From assembly GCA_903920405.1 (NCBI GenBank), contig CAIXMC010000182.1, forward strand, positions 1-6,918: a stretch of DNA of 6,918 nucleotides, in the 5' to 3' direction. A program made the translations under genes and the position numbers. Below, piece by piece: positions 1-6,883 of this stretch. The notes beneath the pieces are model-generated. The model was not told the DNA's origin. It was given only the letters and a program-made list of their open reading frames with translations, and did not search any database. Within the stretch, counting starts at the first letter, position 1. The number at the start of each line of letters is the position of its first letter. Source of the stretch: an uncultured beta proteobacterium (GTDB lineage Bacteria > Pseudomonadota > Gammaproteobacteria > Burkholderiales > Burkholderiaceae_C).

Positions 1-49
1 AGGTCATTAGTTGTATGTTATTGATTTTCATTTTGTATTCATGTAACCT

Positions 50-117
50 GCAAAAACAAGATTCCAAATAATGAAAAATTTTTTTCACGCAAAACTGGCA
101 GATTTCGACAGCCTAGG
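50..117 (+). repeat. 68-bp inverted repeat, copy A (downstream of pdxJ)
   Basis: This copy aligns without gaps to the reverse complement of 3848-3915, with 59 of 68 bases identical by hand count. From the outer end it has a purine-rich part (GCAAAAACAAGA), an A5T7 tract at 74-85, and a fully conserved 24-base core at 90-113 containing CTGGCAGATTTCGACAG. The core is a weak imperfect dyad (CTG..CAG ends). The inner end is 40 nt beyond the pdxJ stop. The polarity is that of a terminal inverted repeat: A/T tract outside, core inside. Apart from this element, positions 1-157 show no gene and no convincing Rho-independent terminator. The function is unknown; it may belong to a dispersed repeat family. 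Confidence 0.85.
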
Positions 118-157
118 GTTAGGGGGGATTTGGATGTCGCACCCAAGCAAAGCCACA

Positions 158-916
158 TCACTTTGAAACGCACCCGGATAAATAGGCTTTTACTGTGGCA
201 GCGTAGCCCAATTCCAGTGCATCAGCCATGAAGGCATGGCCAATGGAGACCTCGCTCACACCTGGCACTGCGGCCATAAAGTCGGTCAAGTTGTCCCGAC
301 TCAAATCATGCCCTGCATTCACACCCAAGCCCAGATGGCGCGCAGACTGTGCTGCTGCTGCAAAACGCGCCAGTTGCTCAGCTTGCCTCGGTGTCTTCCA
401 GGCTTTTGCATAGGGTTCTGTGTAAAGCTCAACGCGATCTGCACCTGCTGCCCTGGCATCTGCCATGGGCATCACTTCAGCGTCCATAAACAGACTCACG
501 CGAATGCCCCAAGCGTGTGCCTGATGAATCAAGGGAGCCAGTCGGGTGGCATCTTGCGGAAAACTCCAGCCGTGGTCGCTGGTAAATTGACTTAAGCCAT
601 CCGGCACAAAAGTGAGTTGATGCACCGGCAAATGGCGAGCCATCAATTCACCTGCCACATCCATCAGGTTATGAAAGGGGTTGCCTTCAATGTTGAATTC
701 ACGATCCGGCCAGGCTTGCAGCAGGGTGGCCAGTTCAATGACATCGCTGGTCAAAATATGACGTGCATCAGGACGTGGATGAACGGTGATGCCATGCGCC
801 CCCGCTTGCAGACACAATGCGGCCGCACGGGTCACGCTGGGAATGCCAAGATGGCGCGAATTGCGAACCAGCGCAACTTTATTGAGATTGACGGAGAGGC
901 GAGTGGGGTGCATCAT
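158..916 (-). CDS. pdxJ: Pyridoxine 5'-phosphate synthase PdxJ
   Basis: PdxJ is a cytoplasmic TIM-barrel enzyme that condenses 1-deoxy-D-xylulose 5-phosphate with 3-amino-2-oxopropyl phosphate to give pyridoxine 5'-phosphate, the ring-closing step of DXP-dependent vitamin B6 synthesis. The product (252 aa from this start) begins with the phosphate/substrate strand SVNLNKVALVRN. It then has GITVHPRPDARH (His46, Arg48 and His53, matching the E. coli active-site His45, Arg47 and His52), FNIEGNP (Glu77) and GVNAGHDLS (His203), and ends with the SIGHA phosphate-binding loop. It is the SVN..NK / NIEGNP subtype, which I recall from Comamonadaceae and which differs from the E. coli subtype. The start at 916 is followed at once by a second ATG (913). 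A GGAA 7-9 nt upstream supports this pair over an in-frame ATG at 952, which would add 12 unconserved-looking residues. It is the last gene of the unit, 54 nt after recO. The acpS gene that often follows pdxJ is not within the next 157 nt. Confidence 0.96.
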   Translation of the reverse strand: MMHPTRLSVNLNKVALVRNSRHLGIPSVTRAAALCLQAGAHGITVHPRPDARHILTSDVIELATLLQAWPDREFNIEGNPFHNLMDVAGELMARHLPVHQLTFVPDGLSQFTSDHGWSFPQDATRLAPLIHQAHAWGIRVSLFMDAEVMPMADARAAGADRVELYTEPYAKAWKTPRQAEQLARFAAAAQSARHLGLGVNAGHDLSRDNLTDFMAAVPGVSEVSIGHAFMADALELGYAATVKAYLSGCVSK

Positions 917-970
917 GGCAGTTTCCAAAAAGAACGAAACAAAGTCTCCCAAGTTACAAGTTATACGAGT

Positions 971-1720
971 TCACAGCGATTGCAGATCCATCATCATCTG
1001 CCGAGTTCGCAAAGTTGTGACCCCGCAATGGTAATTGAGCAGGTTGCGCAACTGGGTTTTGAGTGCTGAGGAAACCTCGGCACAGGCGCGAAGCACATCG
1101 GTCAAGGGAACACCGTCACCCAAAACCCGTTGTAACGCAACCCACTGTTTTGCGCTCAGGCTGGCACGGTCGTGCGTTCCGGATTGCCGCAGCCCTCCCT
1201 CTGGCACCAGGCTATAACGTTCATCGGGATGAAGGGCTTGCAGCGTCATGGTTTGAGCATTGAGCAAAGGCAGTAAGCCAATTTCACGCAATAACAAAAG
1301 CTCAAAGGCACGCAGGGCAGATTCAAGGGCTGCACCGTGTTCGCTGGCAATGATTTTGACCACACCGTCATAGACATCAAACAAAGCAGGATGGGGGTCT
1401 TCACGCGCCAAGAGTTTGAGCAACAATTCATTGAGATAGTAGCCAGACATCAGGGCATCGCCCGTGGGCATGGTGTGCCCCCCTTGCCATTGGGCACTTT
1501 TGAGGGTGCGAATTTCGGACTTCCCCCCAAACGCCAGGTGCAGTGGCTGCAAAGGCAGCAAAATCGGTCGAAAACTGGAATTGGGGCGCTTGACACCTTT
1601 GGCTACAAGTGCCACACGGCCGTGATGGCGTGTAAAAACCTCAAGAATCAGGCTGGACTCGCTCCAGTCGTAGCGGTGCAAAACATAGGATGGCTCGTCC
1701 GTGATGCGTTGGATGACCAT
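971..1720 (-). CDS. recO: DNA repair protein RecO
   Basis: RecO is the recombination mediator of the RecFOR pathway: it binds SSB-coated single-stranded DNA, anneals complementary strands and, with RecR, helps load RecA at gaps. The product is 249 aa, normal for the family. The N-terminal OB-fold spans about residues 1-80 and includes [19 protein letters not shown] and [16 protein letters not shown], the latter a typical basic DNA-binding strand. An all-helical C-terminal half follows, with [18 protein letters not shown] and [16 protein letters not shown]. No Cys4 zinc motif is seen, as in E. coli RecO. The ATG at 1720 gives the canonical family N-terminus. The frame stays open to 1951, but that part is antisense-like sequence inside the preceding gene. 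The start lies 2 nt after the upstream TAA with no evident Shine-Dalgarno, so translation is probably coupled. The usual rnc-era genes do not precede it. Confidence 0.95.
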   Translation of the reverse strand: MVIQRITDEPSYVLHRYDWSESSLILEVFTRHHGRVALVAKGVKRPNSSFRPILLPLQPLHLAFGGKSEIRTLKSAQWQGGHTMPTGDALMSGYYLNELLLKLLAREDPHPALFDVYDGVVKIIASEHGAALESALRAFELLLLREIGLLPLLNAQTMTLQALHPDERYSLVPEGGLRQSGTHDRASLSAKQWVALQRVLGDGVPLTDVLRACAEVSSALKTQLRNLLNYHCGVTTLRTRQMMMDLQSL

Positions 1721-1722
1721 GC

Positions 1723-2496
1723 TTATCTGTGTTCGGTGTCGGTAAAACAATCGCGAAAGGTAAAGTACAAGGAACAAAAAAACATGGAAGCCACCAGCAT
1801 GAGTGTTCCAAACATCAGGCTGCCTCCTAGTGCAGACAGCCCCAAAACTCCCGACAGTGTGCTGATGAACAGGACGGTCAACACCATCAAAGACATCCAG
1901 AGCACACCAAAAACAGTGAATGCCCAAAAGTTGCGAAAGCATGCCATCCAACTGAAAAACAGGCTTTTAAAGACAGGCACATCATGCCAAAACACCAAAG
2001 CGGGGGCATGCCAGACTGTCAGCGACAAAGGCAGGTGCAAACCGACAAAAACCCACATGGCATACTGAAATTCAGACGATTGCAAAAGCTCTGACGTGGG
2101 AGGACTGCCCCCAAGGTAAAGGCCGGCAAAACTACCTCCGTCAATCAAAATAGTGATCCCCATGGCCGTCAAAAAGCCGGCAGAGTAAATCAAGCCCAAT
2201 GTCAGCATGGCGCGTGTCATGCGGGGGTTGGCACGAAAGGCACTGAACAAAACCAGGGGCATGGGAAATGTGCCTTGAGTGACCTGCAAAGTGGCTGACA
2301 TCAAACCCACAGTGGCAGCGGGCAACAGCATCATGGCCAGGGGTAGCCCCAGCAAAGGCACAAGGGTCAGCACGGACATCGAGGCCATGAACATGAGAAA
2401 CAGTCCAATCATGGCCATGGGGCGCTTGAAAAAAGTTTGAATGCCCAGCTTGACCCACGTCGCGCCAGTGGCTGCATTGACCAGATTAAGTTTCAT
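1723..2496 (-). CDS. Multi-pass membrane protein, BPSS1780-like family
   Basis: This is a 257-aa integral inner-membrane protein of unknown function. It opens with a short amphipathic segment ([20 protein letters not shown]), then about six hydrophobic segments at residues 26-48, 50-70, 96-118, 144-165, 188-213 and 215-246. The loop between segments 2 and 3 is basic ([11 protein letters not shown]), and the tail is short and charged ([11 protein letters not shown]). The opening, with a [13 protein letters not shown] motif, and the overall layout resemble the BPSS1780 family that I recall from Burkholderiales. That assignment is from memory of sequence character, not a search. No catalytic motif is apparent. 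Its ATG overlaps the thrB stop (ATGA) and recO starts 2 nt after its own stop, so it sits in the middle of a coupled unit. Partnership with ThrB in amino-acid handling is possible but unproven. Confidence 0.85.
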   Translation of the reverse strand: MKLNLVNAATGATWVKLGIQTFFKRPMAMIGLFLMFMASMSVLTLVPLLGLPLAMMLLPAATVGLMSATLQVTQGTFPMPLVLFSAFRANPRMTRAMLTLGLIYSAGFLTAMGITILIDGGSFAGLYLGGSPPTSELLQSSEFQYAMWVFVGLHLPLSLTVWHAPALVFWHDVPVFKSLFFSWMACFRNFWAFTVFGVLWMSLMVLTVLFISTLSGVLGLSALGGSLMFGTLMLVASMFFCSLYFTFRDCFTDTEHR

Positions 2497-3488
2497 GGTA
2501 TGACGAACAGAGTTGGATAGCTGGTAGTGTCATCAACGCGGTGGCGCAAGATGCGTTCAAAGTGAGACGGGTCATGGGCTTGGAGCATGCTGGCTTCACG
2601 CGGCAGATGAAAATCCCACAGGCGAGAGATCCAAAAACGCAAGGCACCAGCACGCAATAAGGCGGGCAAAAGGGTGCGCTCGGCAGAACTCAAGGAACGA
2701 ACCGTCTCGTATCCCGCTATAAAATAGTGAGCGCGCTTTGCATGATGCTCGCCCGTTACCAAGTCAATACACCAATCATTCAAAGCCACGGCCAAGTCAA
2801 ACACCCAAGTATCAACACCCGCAAAATAAAAATCAAAAAAGCCACCCAAAACAGGTTGTTCATCGACGGTGTCAAACATGACATTGTCACGAAACAGATC
2901 CGCATGGATAGGACCACTGGGCAGTTGGGCATCCTCTATTTGTGCTGCCACCTGATTTTGGTAGGCCAGCTCAGTCTGAATCAATTGGGACTGACTGTCA
3001 TCTAAGTAAGGTAAAACAGTGGGGACAGTGCTATTCCACCAGGCAAGACCGCGCAAATTGGGCTGATGCAGCAGAAAATCCTGGCCGGCTAAATGCATTT
3101 TGGCCAGCATAGAACCCACTTGGGTGCAGTGCAAAGGGCTGGGGGCAAGCTCGTTTTTGCCACGCAAACGGTTGACCACACAAGCAGGCTTGCCTTTGAG
3201 TTCAAACACCAAATGACCAGACGCGTTAGCATGGGGTTCTGGCACAGGAATCCCTTTGTGGGCTAGGTGCTGCATCAAACGCAAATAAAAGGGAAGCTGC
3301 AGGAAACCCAGGCGCTCAAACAGCGTTAAAACGTAGTCGTGGCGCAAACCGTGATGCTGTGTCGATACAAAGTAGTTGGTATTTTCAATACCGCCGGTGC
3401 AGCCACTCATGTCTTGTAGTACACCTAGCCCCAGTTGGTGCAACAGAGCGTCGGCCTCTTCAAATGAGACTTCCGTAAACACCGCCAT
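2493..3488 (-). CDS. thrB: Homoserine kinase, APH-fold type (ThrB)
   Basis: The enzyme phosphorylates L-homoserine with ATP to O-phosphohomoserine, the penultimate step of threonine synthesis, in the cytoplasm. The 331-aa product belongs to the aminoglycoside-phosphotransferase/choline-kinase fold used by Pseudomonas and betaproteobacteria, not the GHMP kinase fold of E. coli ThrB. Visible motifs are the N-terminal MSGCTGGIENTNYFV nucleotide loop, DYVLTLFER (strand carrying the family's conserved region), the hinge CVVNRLRG, the catalytic loop IHADLFRDN (Asp197, Asn202), and the metal-binding GFFDFYFAG (Asp219). The start gives the canonical MAVFTEVSFEEADALL N-terminus. It lies 3 nt after the preceding TAA and has no clear Shine-Dalgarno, which suggests coupling. 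The stop overlaps the next start by 4 nt. Neighbouring thrB with a DUF2782-like gene is an arrangement I recall from Pseudomonas, near polA. No frameshift or missing key residue is seen. Confidence 0.95.
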   Translation of the reverse strand: MAVFTEVSFEEADALLHQLGLGVLQDMSGCTGGIENTNYFVSTQHHGLRHDYVLTLFERLGFLQLPFYLRLMQHLAHKGIPVPEPHANASGHLVFELKGKPACVVNRLRGKNELAPSPLHCTQVGSMLAKMHLAGQDFLLHQPNLRGLAWWNSTVPTVLPYLDDSQSQLIQTELAYQNQVAAQIEDAQLPSGPIHADLFRDNVMFDTVDEQPVLGGFFDFYFAGVDTWVFDLAVALNDWCIDLVTGEHHAKRAHYFIAGYETVRSLSSAERTLLPALLRAGALRFWISRLWDFHLPREASMLQAHDPSHFERILRHRVDDTTSYPTLFVIP

Positions 3489-3491
3489 GGT

Positions 3492-3779
3492 TTAAAAACC
3501 CAGGATTTTCCAGCTTCTCTCGCCTGTTTTTGGCGCAACCTGATAGGCTGGCATACTGCTTTTGGGTTGCACCGTGATGGCCTGGGTTTCTCCCCCCACC
3601 CGCAACTCATCAATGCGAGTGTCGGCATCTTCCACACGAATGCGTTCGGTACGTTTTTCAATGGGATGGCTGCTGTTGCTCTCTGTGGCGTTGGAGGCAA
3701 CAGATGCAGGCCCATGGGTTTGGGAAAATACCAGACCAGAGCCAATCAAGAAGAGTGTGAATAAAAGGAGGTGTCGCAT
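3492..3779 (-). CDS. Small exported protein, probably DUF2782-like
   Basis: This 95-aa protein has an N-terminal hydrophobic signal segment (MRHLLLFTLFLIGSGLVFS, no lipobox Cys), a Ser/Asn/Thr-rich linker to about residue 46, and a compact charged domain. That domain contains ERIRVEDADTRIDELRVGG, ITVQPK, MPAYQV and a terminal SWKILGF. The pattern (hydrophilic strand, DELRVGG turn, PK..PAY) and its place directly before thrB fit DUF2782, a small periplasmic family of unknown role. I am moderately sure of that name. The ATG at 3779 is chosen because it begins the signal segment and has AAGG 5 nt upstream. The frame is open to 3977, but the extra residues are encoded by the 68-bp repeat and AT-rich spacer. 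A TACAAT sequence (3804-3809, minus) could be a -10 element, but no good -35 accompanies it. As the first gene of the unit, it lies 68 nt from repeat copy B. Confidence 0.7.
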   Translation of the reverse strand: MRHLLLFTLFLIGSGLVFSQTHGPASVASNATESNSSHPIEKRTERIRVEDADTRIDELRVGGETQAITVQPKSSMPAYQVAPKTGERSWKILGF

Positions 3780-3847
3780 AGTGGCCTTGCATTGTGAAAT
3801 CACATTGTAGAGTGGCATGGATAAACCCGACACACCCCGACACGATT

Positions 3848-3915
3848 CCTGGGCTGTCGAAATCTGCCAGTTTTGTGTGAAAAATTTTTTCCATTTTTTG
3901 GCTTCTTGTTTTCGC
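3848..3915 (-). repeat. 68-bp inverted repeat, copy B (upstream of the five-gene unit)
   Basis: Read on the minus strand, this copy matches 50-117 without gaps (59 of 68 bases). Differences are scattered, and the 24-base core is identical (3852-3875). The outer part reads GCGAAAACAAGAAGCC, followed by an A6T5 tract at 3876-3886 and then CACAC and the core. It lies between tkt and the thrB unit. The remaining spacer (3780-4033) is AT-rich, with no gene and no strong terminator. Being just upstream of the first start, the A/T tract could act as a curved or UP-like promoter element, but no -35/-10 pair is recognisable inside it. Confidence 0.85.
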
Positions 3916-4033
3916 TTGAAGTGATTAACAATAAGTTTCCTACTTAATAATTTCAAAAAACATAGCACACAACGCAATACCAGAGCGCGTTAGAGCCGAA
4001 TTTGGTACAAATTTTTACGTAGAAAACTTTCCG

Positions 4034-6061
4034 TTAGGCGCTTACCCTGAGCAACGTCTGAACTGCCAGAACCACGCCATTGGCCGTGATGCCAAAGTGT
4101 GTGTACAGATCGGGGGCAGGGGCGGACGCTCCAAAGGTGGGCATACCAATCACCTTGCCCGTTCGTCCCACATATTTACGCCAGAAGTCAGGGTGAGCTG
4201 CTTCAATGGCAACGGTGGGTAAATTCAAGGGCAGCACACTTTGTTGCCAGGCTTCACTTTGGCGGTCAAAGACATTGGTGCAGGGCATGGAAACCACGCG
4301 GGTCGGTAGCCCCTGCGCTGCCAGTTCAGACTGTGCAGCAATGGCAATTTCCAGTTCCGATCCGGTGGAAATAATCACTGCTTTGGCCCCTTCCATGTCA
4401 GACAGCACATAGCCGCCCTTGCGGATTTTCTCGACCATCGTCACATTGGCCAATTGGGGCAAATTTTGACGCGACAGGCACAAGGCGCTGGGGCCATTGT
4501 GTCGCTCCAATGCACAGGCCCATGCCACGGCAGTTTCCAGACCATCTGCGGGACGCCAAACGTCTAGTCCGGGAATGATGCGCATACTGGGGATATGTTC
4601 AATGCTCTGGTGCGTGGGGCCATCTTCGCCCAGACCAATGCTGTCGTGGGTAAACACATGGATCACGCGAATGTGCATCAATGCGGCCATACGAATGGCG
4701 TTTCGGCTGTAGTCGCTGAACGTTAAAAAAGTGCCGCCGTAAGGGATATAACCACCATGCAGCGCCATCCCGTTCATGATGGCGGCCATGGCAAATTCAC
4801 GCACACCGTAACTCAAATGATTACCCCAGGTGTCTCGACTTGCACGCACACTGTTTTTGAACTGGGTCAGGTTAGAGCCGGTCAGGTCGGCACTGCCGCC
4901 AAAAAACTCGGGCAGCAAAGGAGCCAAGGCATCCAGCGCATTCTGGCTGGCCTTGCGGGTGGCAATGGCGGTGGGTTGATGGGCAATGTGATTCAGAATT
5001 TCGGGCAATTTTTGGGCATAAGCATCACAAAGATGGCCTGTCATTCGGCGTTCAAACTCTGCCGCTTCAACGGGGTAAACCGTCCGGTAGGCCTCCAGAC
5101 GATCGCGCCAGGCCAGCTCGGCGGCCACACCACGATCCACAGCATTCCAGGCCGCAGCAATGTCATTGGGAATTTCAAACGGTGCAGCCGTCCAGTCCAA
5201 GGCCGCACGGGTCGCAGCAGCTTCCACCGCACCCAGGGCAGCGCCATGCACTTCATTGGTACCCGCTTTGTTGGGAGCACCCATGCCAATCACTGTTTTG
5301 CAGCAAATCAGGGTCGGTTTGCCATGGGGTAAAAGGGCTTGTGCTTTTGCAGCGCGCAGGGCAGCATCGACGGCCGCGGGATTGTGGCCATCGACAGAGG
5401 CGTACACATTCCAGCCATACGACTCGAAGCGTTTTGGTGTGTCATCAGTCAGCCATCCCTCAACAGGACCGTCAATCGAAATGCCGTTGTCGTCGTAAAC
5501 CGCTATCAGTTTTGACAAGCGCAAAGTGCCTGCCAGCGAACAGGCTTCGTGACTGATACCTTCCATCAGGCAGCCATCGCCCATCAACACATAAGTGAAA
5601 TGATCGACTAGGGTGTGATCAGTCTTGTTGAATTCGGCGGCCAGCAATTTTTCAGCCAGCGCCATGCCAACTGCATTGGCAATGCCTTGGCCGAGCGGGC
5701 CGGTGGTGGTTTCAACGCCAGGGGTAAGCACGACTTCGGGGTGGCCTGCTGTTTTGCTGTTCAGTTGGCGAAAGTTCTTCAGCTCACTCATGGGAAGGTC
5801 ATAGCCGGTCAGGTGCAACAGGGCGTAAAGCAGCATGGAAGCATGGCCGTTGCTCAGTACAAAACGGTCACGGTTGGCCCAGTGGGGGTTGACGGGGTTA
5901 TGACTCAAGTGGCGATTCCACAAGACTTCAGCCATGTCGGCCATGCCCATTGGTGCGCCAGGATGGCCGGACTTGGCTTTTTCAATGGCATCAACGCTCA
6001 ACATGCGAATGGCATTGGCCATCAGGCGGGCAAATTCTGGGGTAGGAGGTATCATGGTCAT
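4034..6061 (-). CDS. tkt: Transketolase
   Basis: Transketolase is a cytoplasmic thiamine-diphosphate enzyme that moves two-carbon ketol units between sugar phosphates in the pentose-phosphate pathway and, in autotrophs, the Calvin cycle. At 675 aa it is full length. In order it shows [16 protein letters not shown] (His33), [16 protein letters not shown] (His73), [14 protein letters not shown], the ThDP/metal motif GDGCLMEG (Asp162) with DDNGISID (Asn192), VHG (His272), [13 protein letters not shown], the pyrimidine-domain [11 protein letters not shown] (Glu424, the cofactor-activating Glu), [12 protein letters not shown], and the phosphate/sugar loop [18 protein letters not shown]-terminal domain follows. 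The ATG at 6061 is used; ATG at 6055 is an alternative. Neither has a clear Shine-Dalgarno. A TATCAT at 6097-6102 (minus) resembles a -10 but lacks a -35. Only 48 nt separate the start from the inverted repeat upstream. No gap gene, a frequent partner, follows it here. Confidence 0.97.
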   Translation of the reverse strand: MTMIPPTPEFARLMANAIRMLSVDAIEKAKSGHPGAPMGMADMAEVLWNRHLSHNPVNPHWANRDRFVLSNGHASMLLYALLHLTGYDLPMSELKNFRQLNSKTAGHPEVVLTPGVETTTGPLGQGIANAVGMALAEKLLAAEFNKTDHTLVDHFTYVLMGDGCLMEGISHEACSLAGTLRLSKLIAVYDDNGISIDGPVEGWLTDDTPKRFESYGWNVYASVDGHNPAAVDAALRAAKAQALLPHGKPTLICCKTVIGMGAPNKAGTNEVHGAALGAVEAAATRAALDWTAAPFEIPNDIAAAWNAVDRGVAAELAWRDRLEAYRTVYPVEAAEFERRMTGHLCDAYAQKLPEILNHIAHQPTAIATRKASQNALDALAPLLPEFFGGSADLTGSNLTQFKNSVRASRDTWGNHLSYGVREFAMAAIMNGMALHGGYIPYGGTFLTFSDYSRNAIRMAALMHIRVIHVFTHDSIGLGEDGPTHQSIEHIPSMRIIPGLDVWRPADGLETAVAWACALERHNGPSALCLSRQNLPQLANVTMVEKIRKGGYVLSDMEGAKAVIISTGSELEIAIAAQSELAAQGLPTRVVSMPCTNVFDRQSEAWQQSVLPLNLPTVAIEAAHPDFWRKYVGRTGKVIGMPTFGASAPAPDLYTHFGITANGVVLAVQTLLRVSA

Positions 6062-6109
6062 TTCAATGGAGAGTTCAGTAAATCGTTAAGGATATGATGA
6101 TAAGTTGTG

Positions 6110-6153
6110 CATTTGGCCGTCTTTGGCCGTCAGAGTGAAAGATGCAATGCTAG
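6110..6153 (+). repeat. Terminal inverted repeat, left end (TIR-L)
   Basis: The sequence TTTGGCCGTCAGAGT (6122-6136), then 7 unlike bases, then GCAATGCTAG (6144-6153), is matched in inverted orientation at 6914-6884. There, 6 bases separate the same two blocks. The outer 12 bases CATTTGGCCGTC also match the right end if the extra 10-bp unit at 6112-6131 is treated as a duplication on this side. It lies 48 nt upstream of the tkt ATG. It is interpreted as the end of a mobile or formerly mobile segment; no known IS end is recognised. Confidence 0.75.
6112..6131 (+). repeat. Perfect 10-bp tandem duplication within TIR-L
   Basis: TTTGGCCGTC occurs twice head to tail (6112-6121 and 6122-6131). The right-hand repeat has a single copy, so this is probably a local duplication at the left end or a trace of the insertion event. 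Confidence 0.9.
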
Positions 6154-6184
6154 TGTAGTGCCTGACAGAAAAGTCTTTACTATT

Positions 6185-6201
6185 TAACTATCATATAGTT
6201 A
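6185..6201. promoter_or_regulatory. 17-bp palindrome, possible operator
   Basis: TAACTAT-CAT-ATAGTTA is a perfect 7-bp inverted repeat around a 3-nt centre, in an AT-rich stretch between TIR-L and the S24 remnant and about 125-140 nt upstream of tkt. The dyad size and AT content suit a dimeric helix-turn-helix regulator. No binding protein can be assigned, and the LexA consensus (CTG-N10-CAG) is not seen. The whole gene-free stretch 6062-6287 contains only this site, TIR-L, a second short palindrome (TGATGGC-A-GCCATCA, 6230-6244) and the motif copy at 6265. Confidence 0.4.
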
Positions 6202-6264
6202 CATCACTTTTTAAAAACGGGGATTTCTGTGATGGCAGCCATCAGGAAGTCTGAAGTTCATCCA

Positions 6265-6277
6265 CAATGCTAGCGCA
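6265..6277 (+). repeat. Third copy of the TIR inner motif
   Basis: CAATGCTAGCGCA here matches CAATGCTAGGCGCA read on the minus strand at 6892-6879, with one base missing. The first nine bases also match TIR-L at 6145-6153. It begins 11 nt past the end of the S24 frame, so the S24 remnant is tightly bracketed by this copy and the right repeat in inverted orientation. The match is short and could partly be chance, but three copies of a nonamer in under 800 nt is notable. Confidence 0.5.
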
Positions 6278-6287
6278 GGAGGAGACT

Positions 6288-6839
6288 TCACGATGCCTGC
6301 CCCAGCACCAGAACAAACTCTGCCACCACCCGCAACTGCCCTTCGTTCGCGCCGGTCAGGATGATCGGTTGAAAATCAGGGTTCAGCGGCTTGAGCGTGA
6401 TTTTTTCGTGCTGCCAGGTGTTGTCCGCTTTTGCCTTTTGGCTTTCGTAGCGTTTGACGGTATAGCGCTCGCCGGATTCGGGGTCAGTGGCATCCTGCAT
6501 TTGCACCAATACCGTCTTGCCCTGGCGTGTGCCTTCGACGGGCGCGGAAAAAATGCAGTAGGCACCATCGGGGATGACAGGTTCCATGGAATGTCCAACA
6601 ACCTGCGCGACAAACATGCCCGGGCGCAGGGGGTGCTGCGTCTCGACGGCCACCCACTCAAAATCGCCCTCGTTAAGATGTTGGACATCACCAAAAGCCC
6701 CCGCCGCGGCCCTGAGTGGAACGAATGGCAGGCAGGTGACGTAGCGATCCTTCTGCACCGGTTTCACCATGCGCGGCTTAAGGATGTGGTCAGTAATAAG
6801 TTCCCCATTTGGCTCGTCAGATTTGGGCGCACTGCGTCG
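6288..6839 (-). pseudogene. C-terminal S24 (LexA/UmuD-like) peptidase domain, 5'-truncated remnant
   Basis: S24 domains are self-cleaving serine peptidases found in SOS-type repressors and at the C-termini of larger proteins, including some DEAD/DEAH helicases. The first in-frame ATG (6770) gives 160 aa. It has the Ala-Gly cleavage context [10 protein letters not shown] (Ala23-Gly24), [11 protein letters not shown] with the nucleophile Ser61, and YTVKRYES with the general base Lys106. The C-terminus ([13 protein letters not shown] to [10 protein letters not shown]) looks complete. No helix-turn-helix is present. The frame stays open upstream to a TAA at 6840-6842, and the extra residues ([17 protein letters not shown]) read like genuine coding sequence. 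Neither ATG nor any alternative start there has a Shine-Dalgarno. I therefore read it as the tail of a larger gene cut off at the hairpin at 6843. A free-standing S24 protein is the alternative. Inverted repeats flank it on both sides. Confidence 0.7.
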
Positions 6840-6842
6840 TTA

Positions 6843-6880
6843 CAAATCGCTTATGTGGCATGGCCACACCGCGCGATTTG
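6843..6880. repeat. 38-bp nested inverted repeat (hairpin) near the right end
   Basis: The structure is CAAATCGC (6843-6850), TTA, TGTGGC (6854-6859), ATG, GCCACA (6863-6868), CCGC, GCGATTTG (6873-6880). Both the 8-bp outer arms and the 6-bp inner arms are perfect. A small 3-by-4 internal loop separates them and the terminal loop is 3 nt. It starts immediately beyond the in-frame TAA that closes the S24 frame and ends 3 nt before the inner edge of the right inverted repeat. There is no T-run on either side, so it is not a standard terminator. It could be a recombinase recognition structure, a subterminal hairpin of a mobile element, or an operator. Confidence 0.75.
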
Positions 6881-6883
6881 CGC

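Noticed and set aside
1721..1951. N-terminal extension of recO by 77 residues
   Set aside because: The extension overlaps the preceding gene and does not resemble RecO. The family N-terminus begins at 1720.
1337..2068. 243-aa plus-strand open frame across recO and the membrane-protein gene
   Set aside because: It straddles two genes with clear protein signatures on the other strand and has no recognisable domain.
3780..3977. 66-residue extension of the DUF2782-like gene
   Set aside because: It is translated from the 68-bp repeat and AT-rich spacer. A signal segment and an AAGG site place the start at 3779.
3971..3991. Weak AACGC/GCGTT stem-loop as tkt terminator
   Set aside because: The stem is only 5 bp with an 11-nt loop, and the T-run begins about 10 nt later, too far for a standard Rho-independent terminator.
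4757..5332. 191-aa plus-strand open frame inside tkt
   Set aside because: The opposite strand encodes conserved transketolase motifs throughout, so this is a codon-bias shadow.
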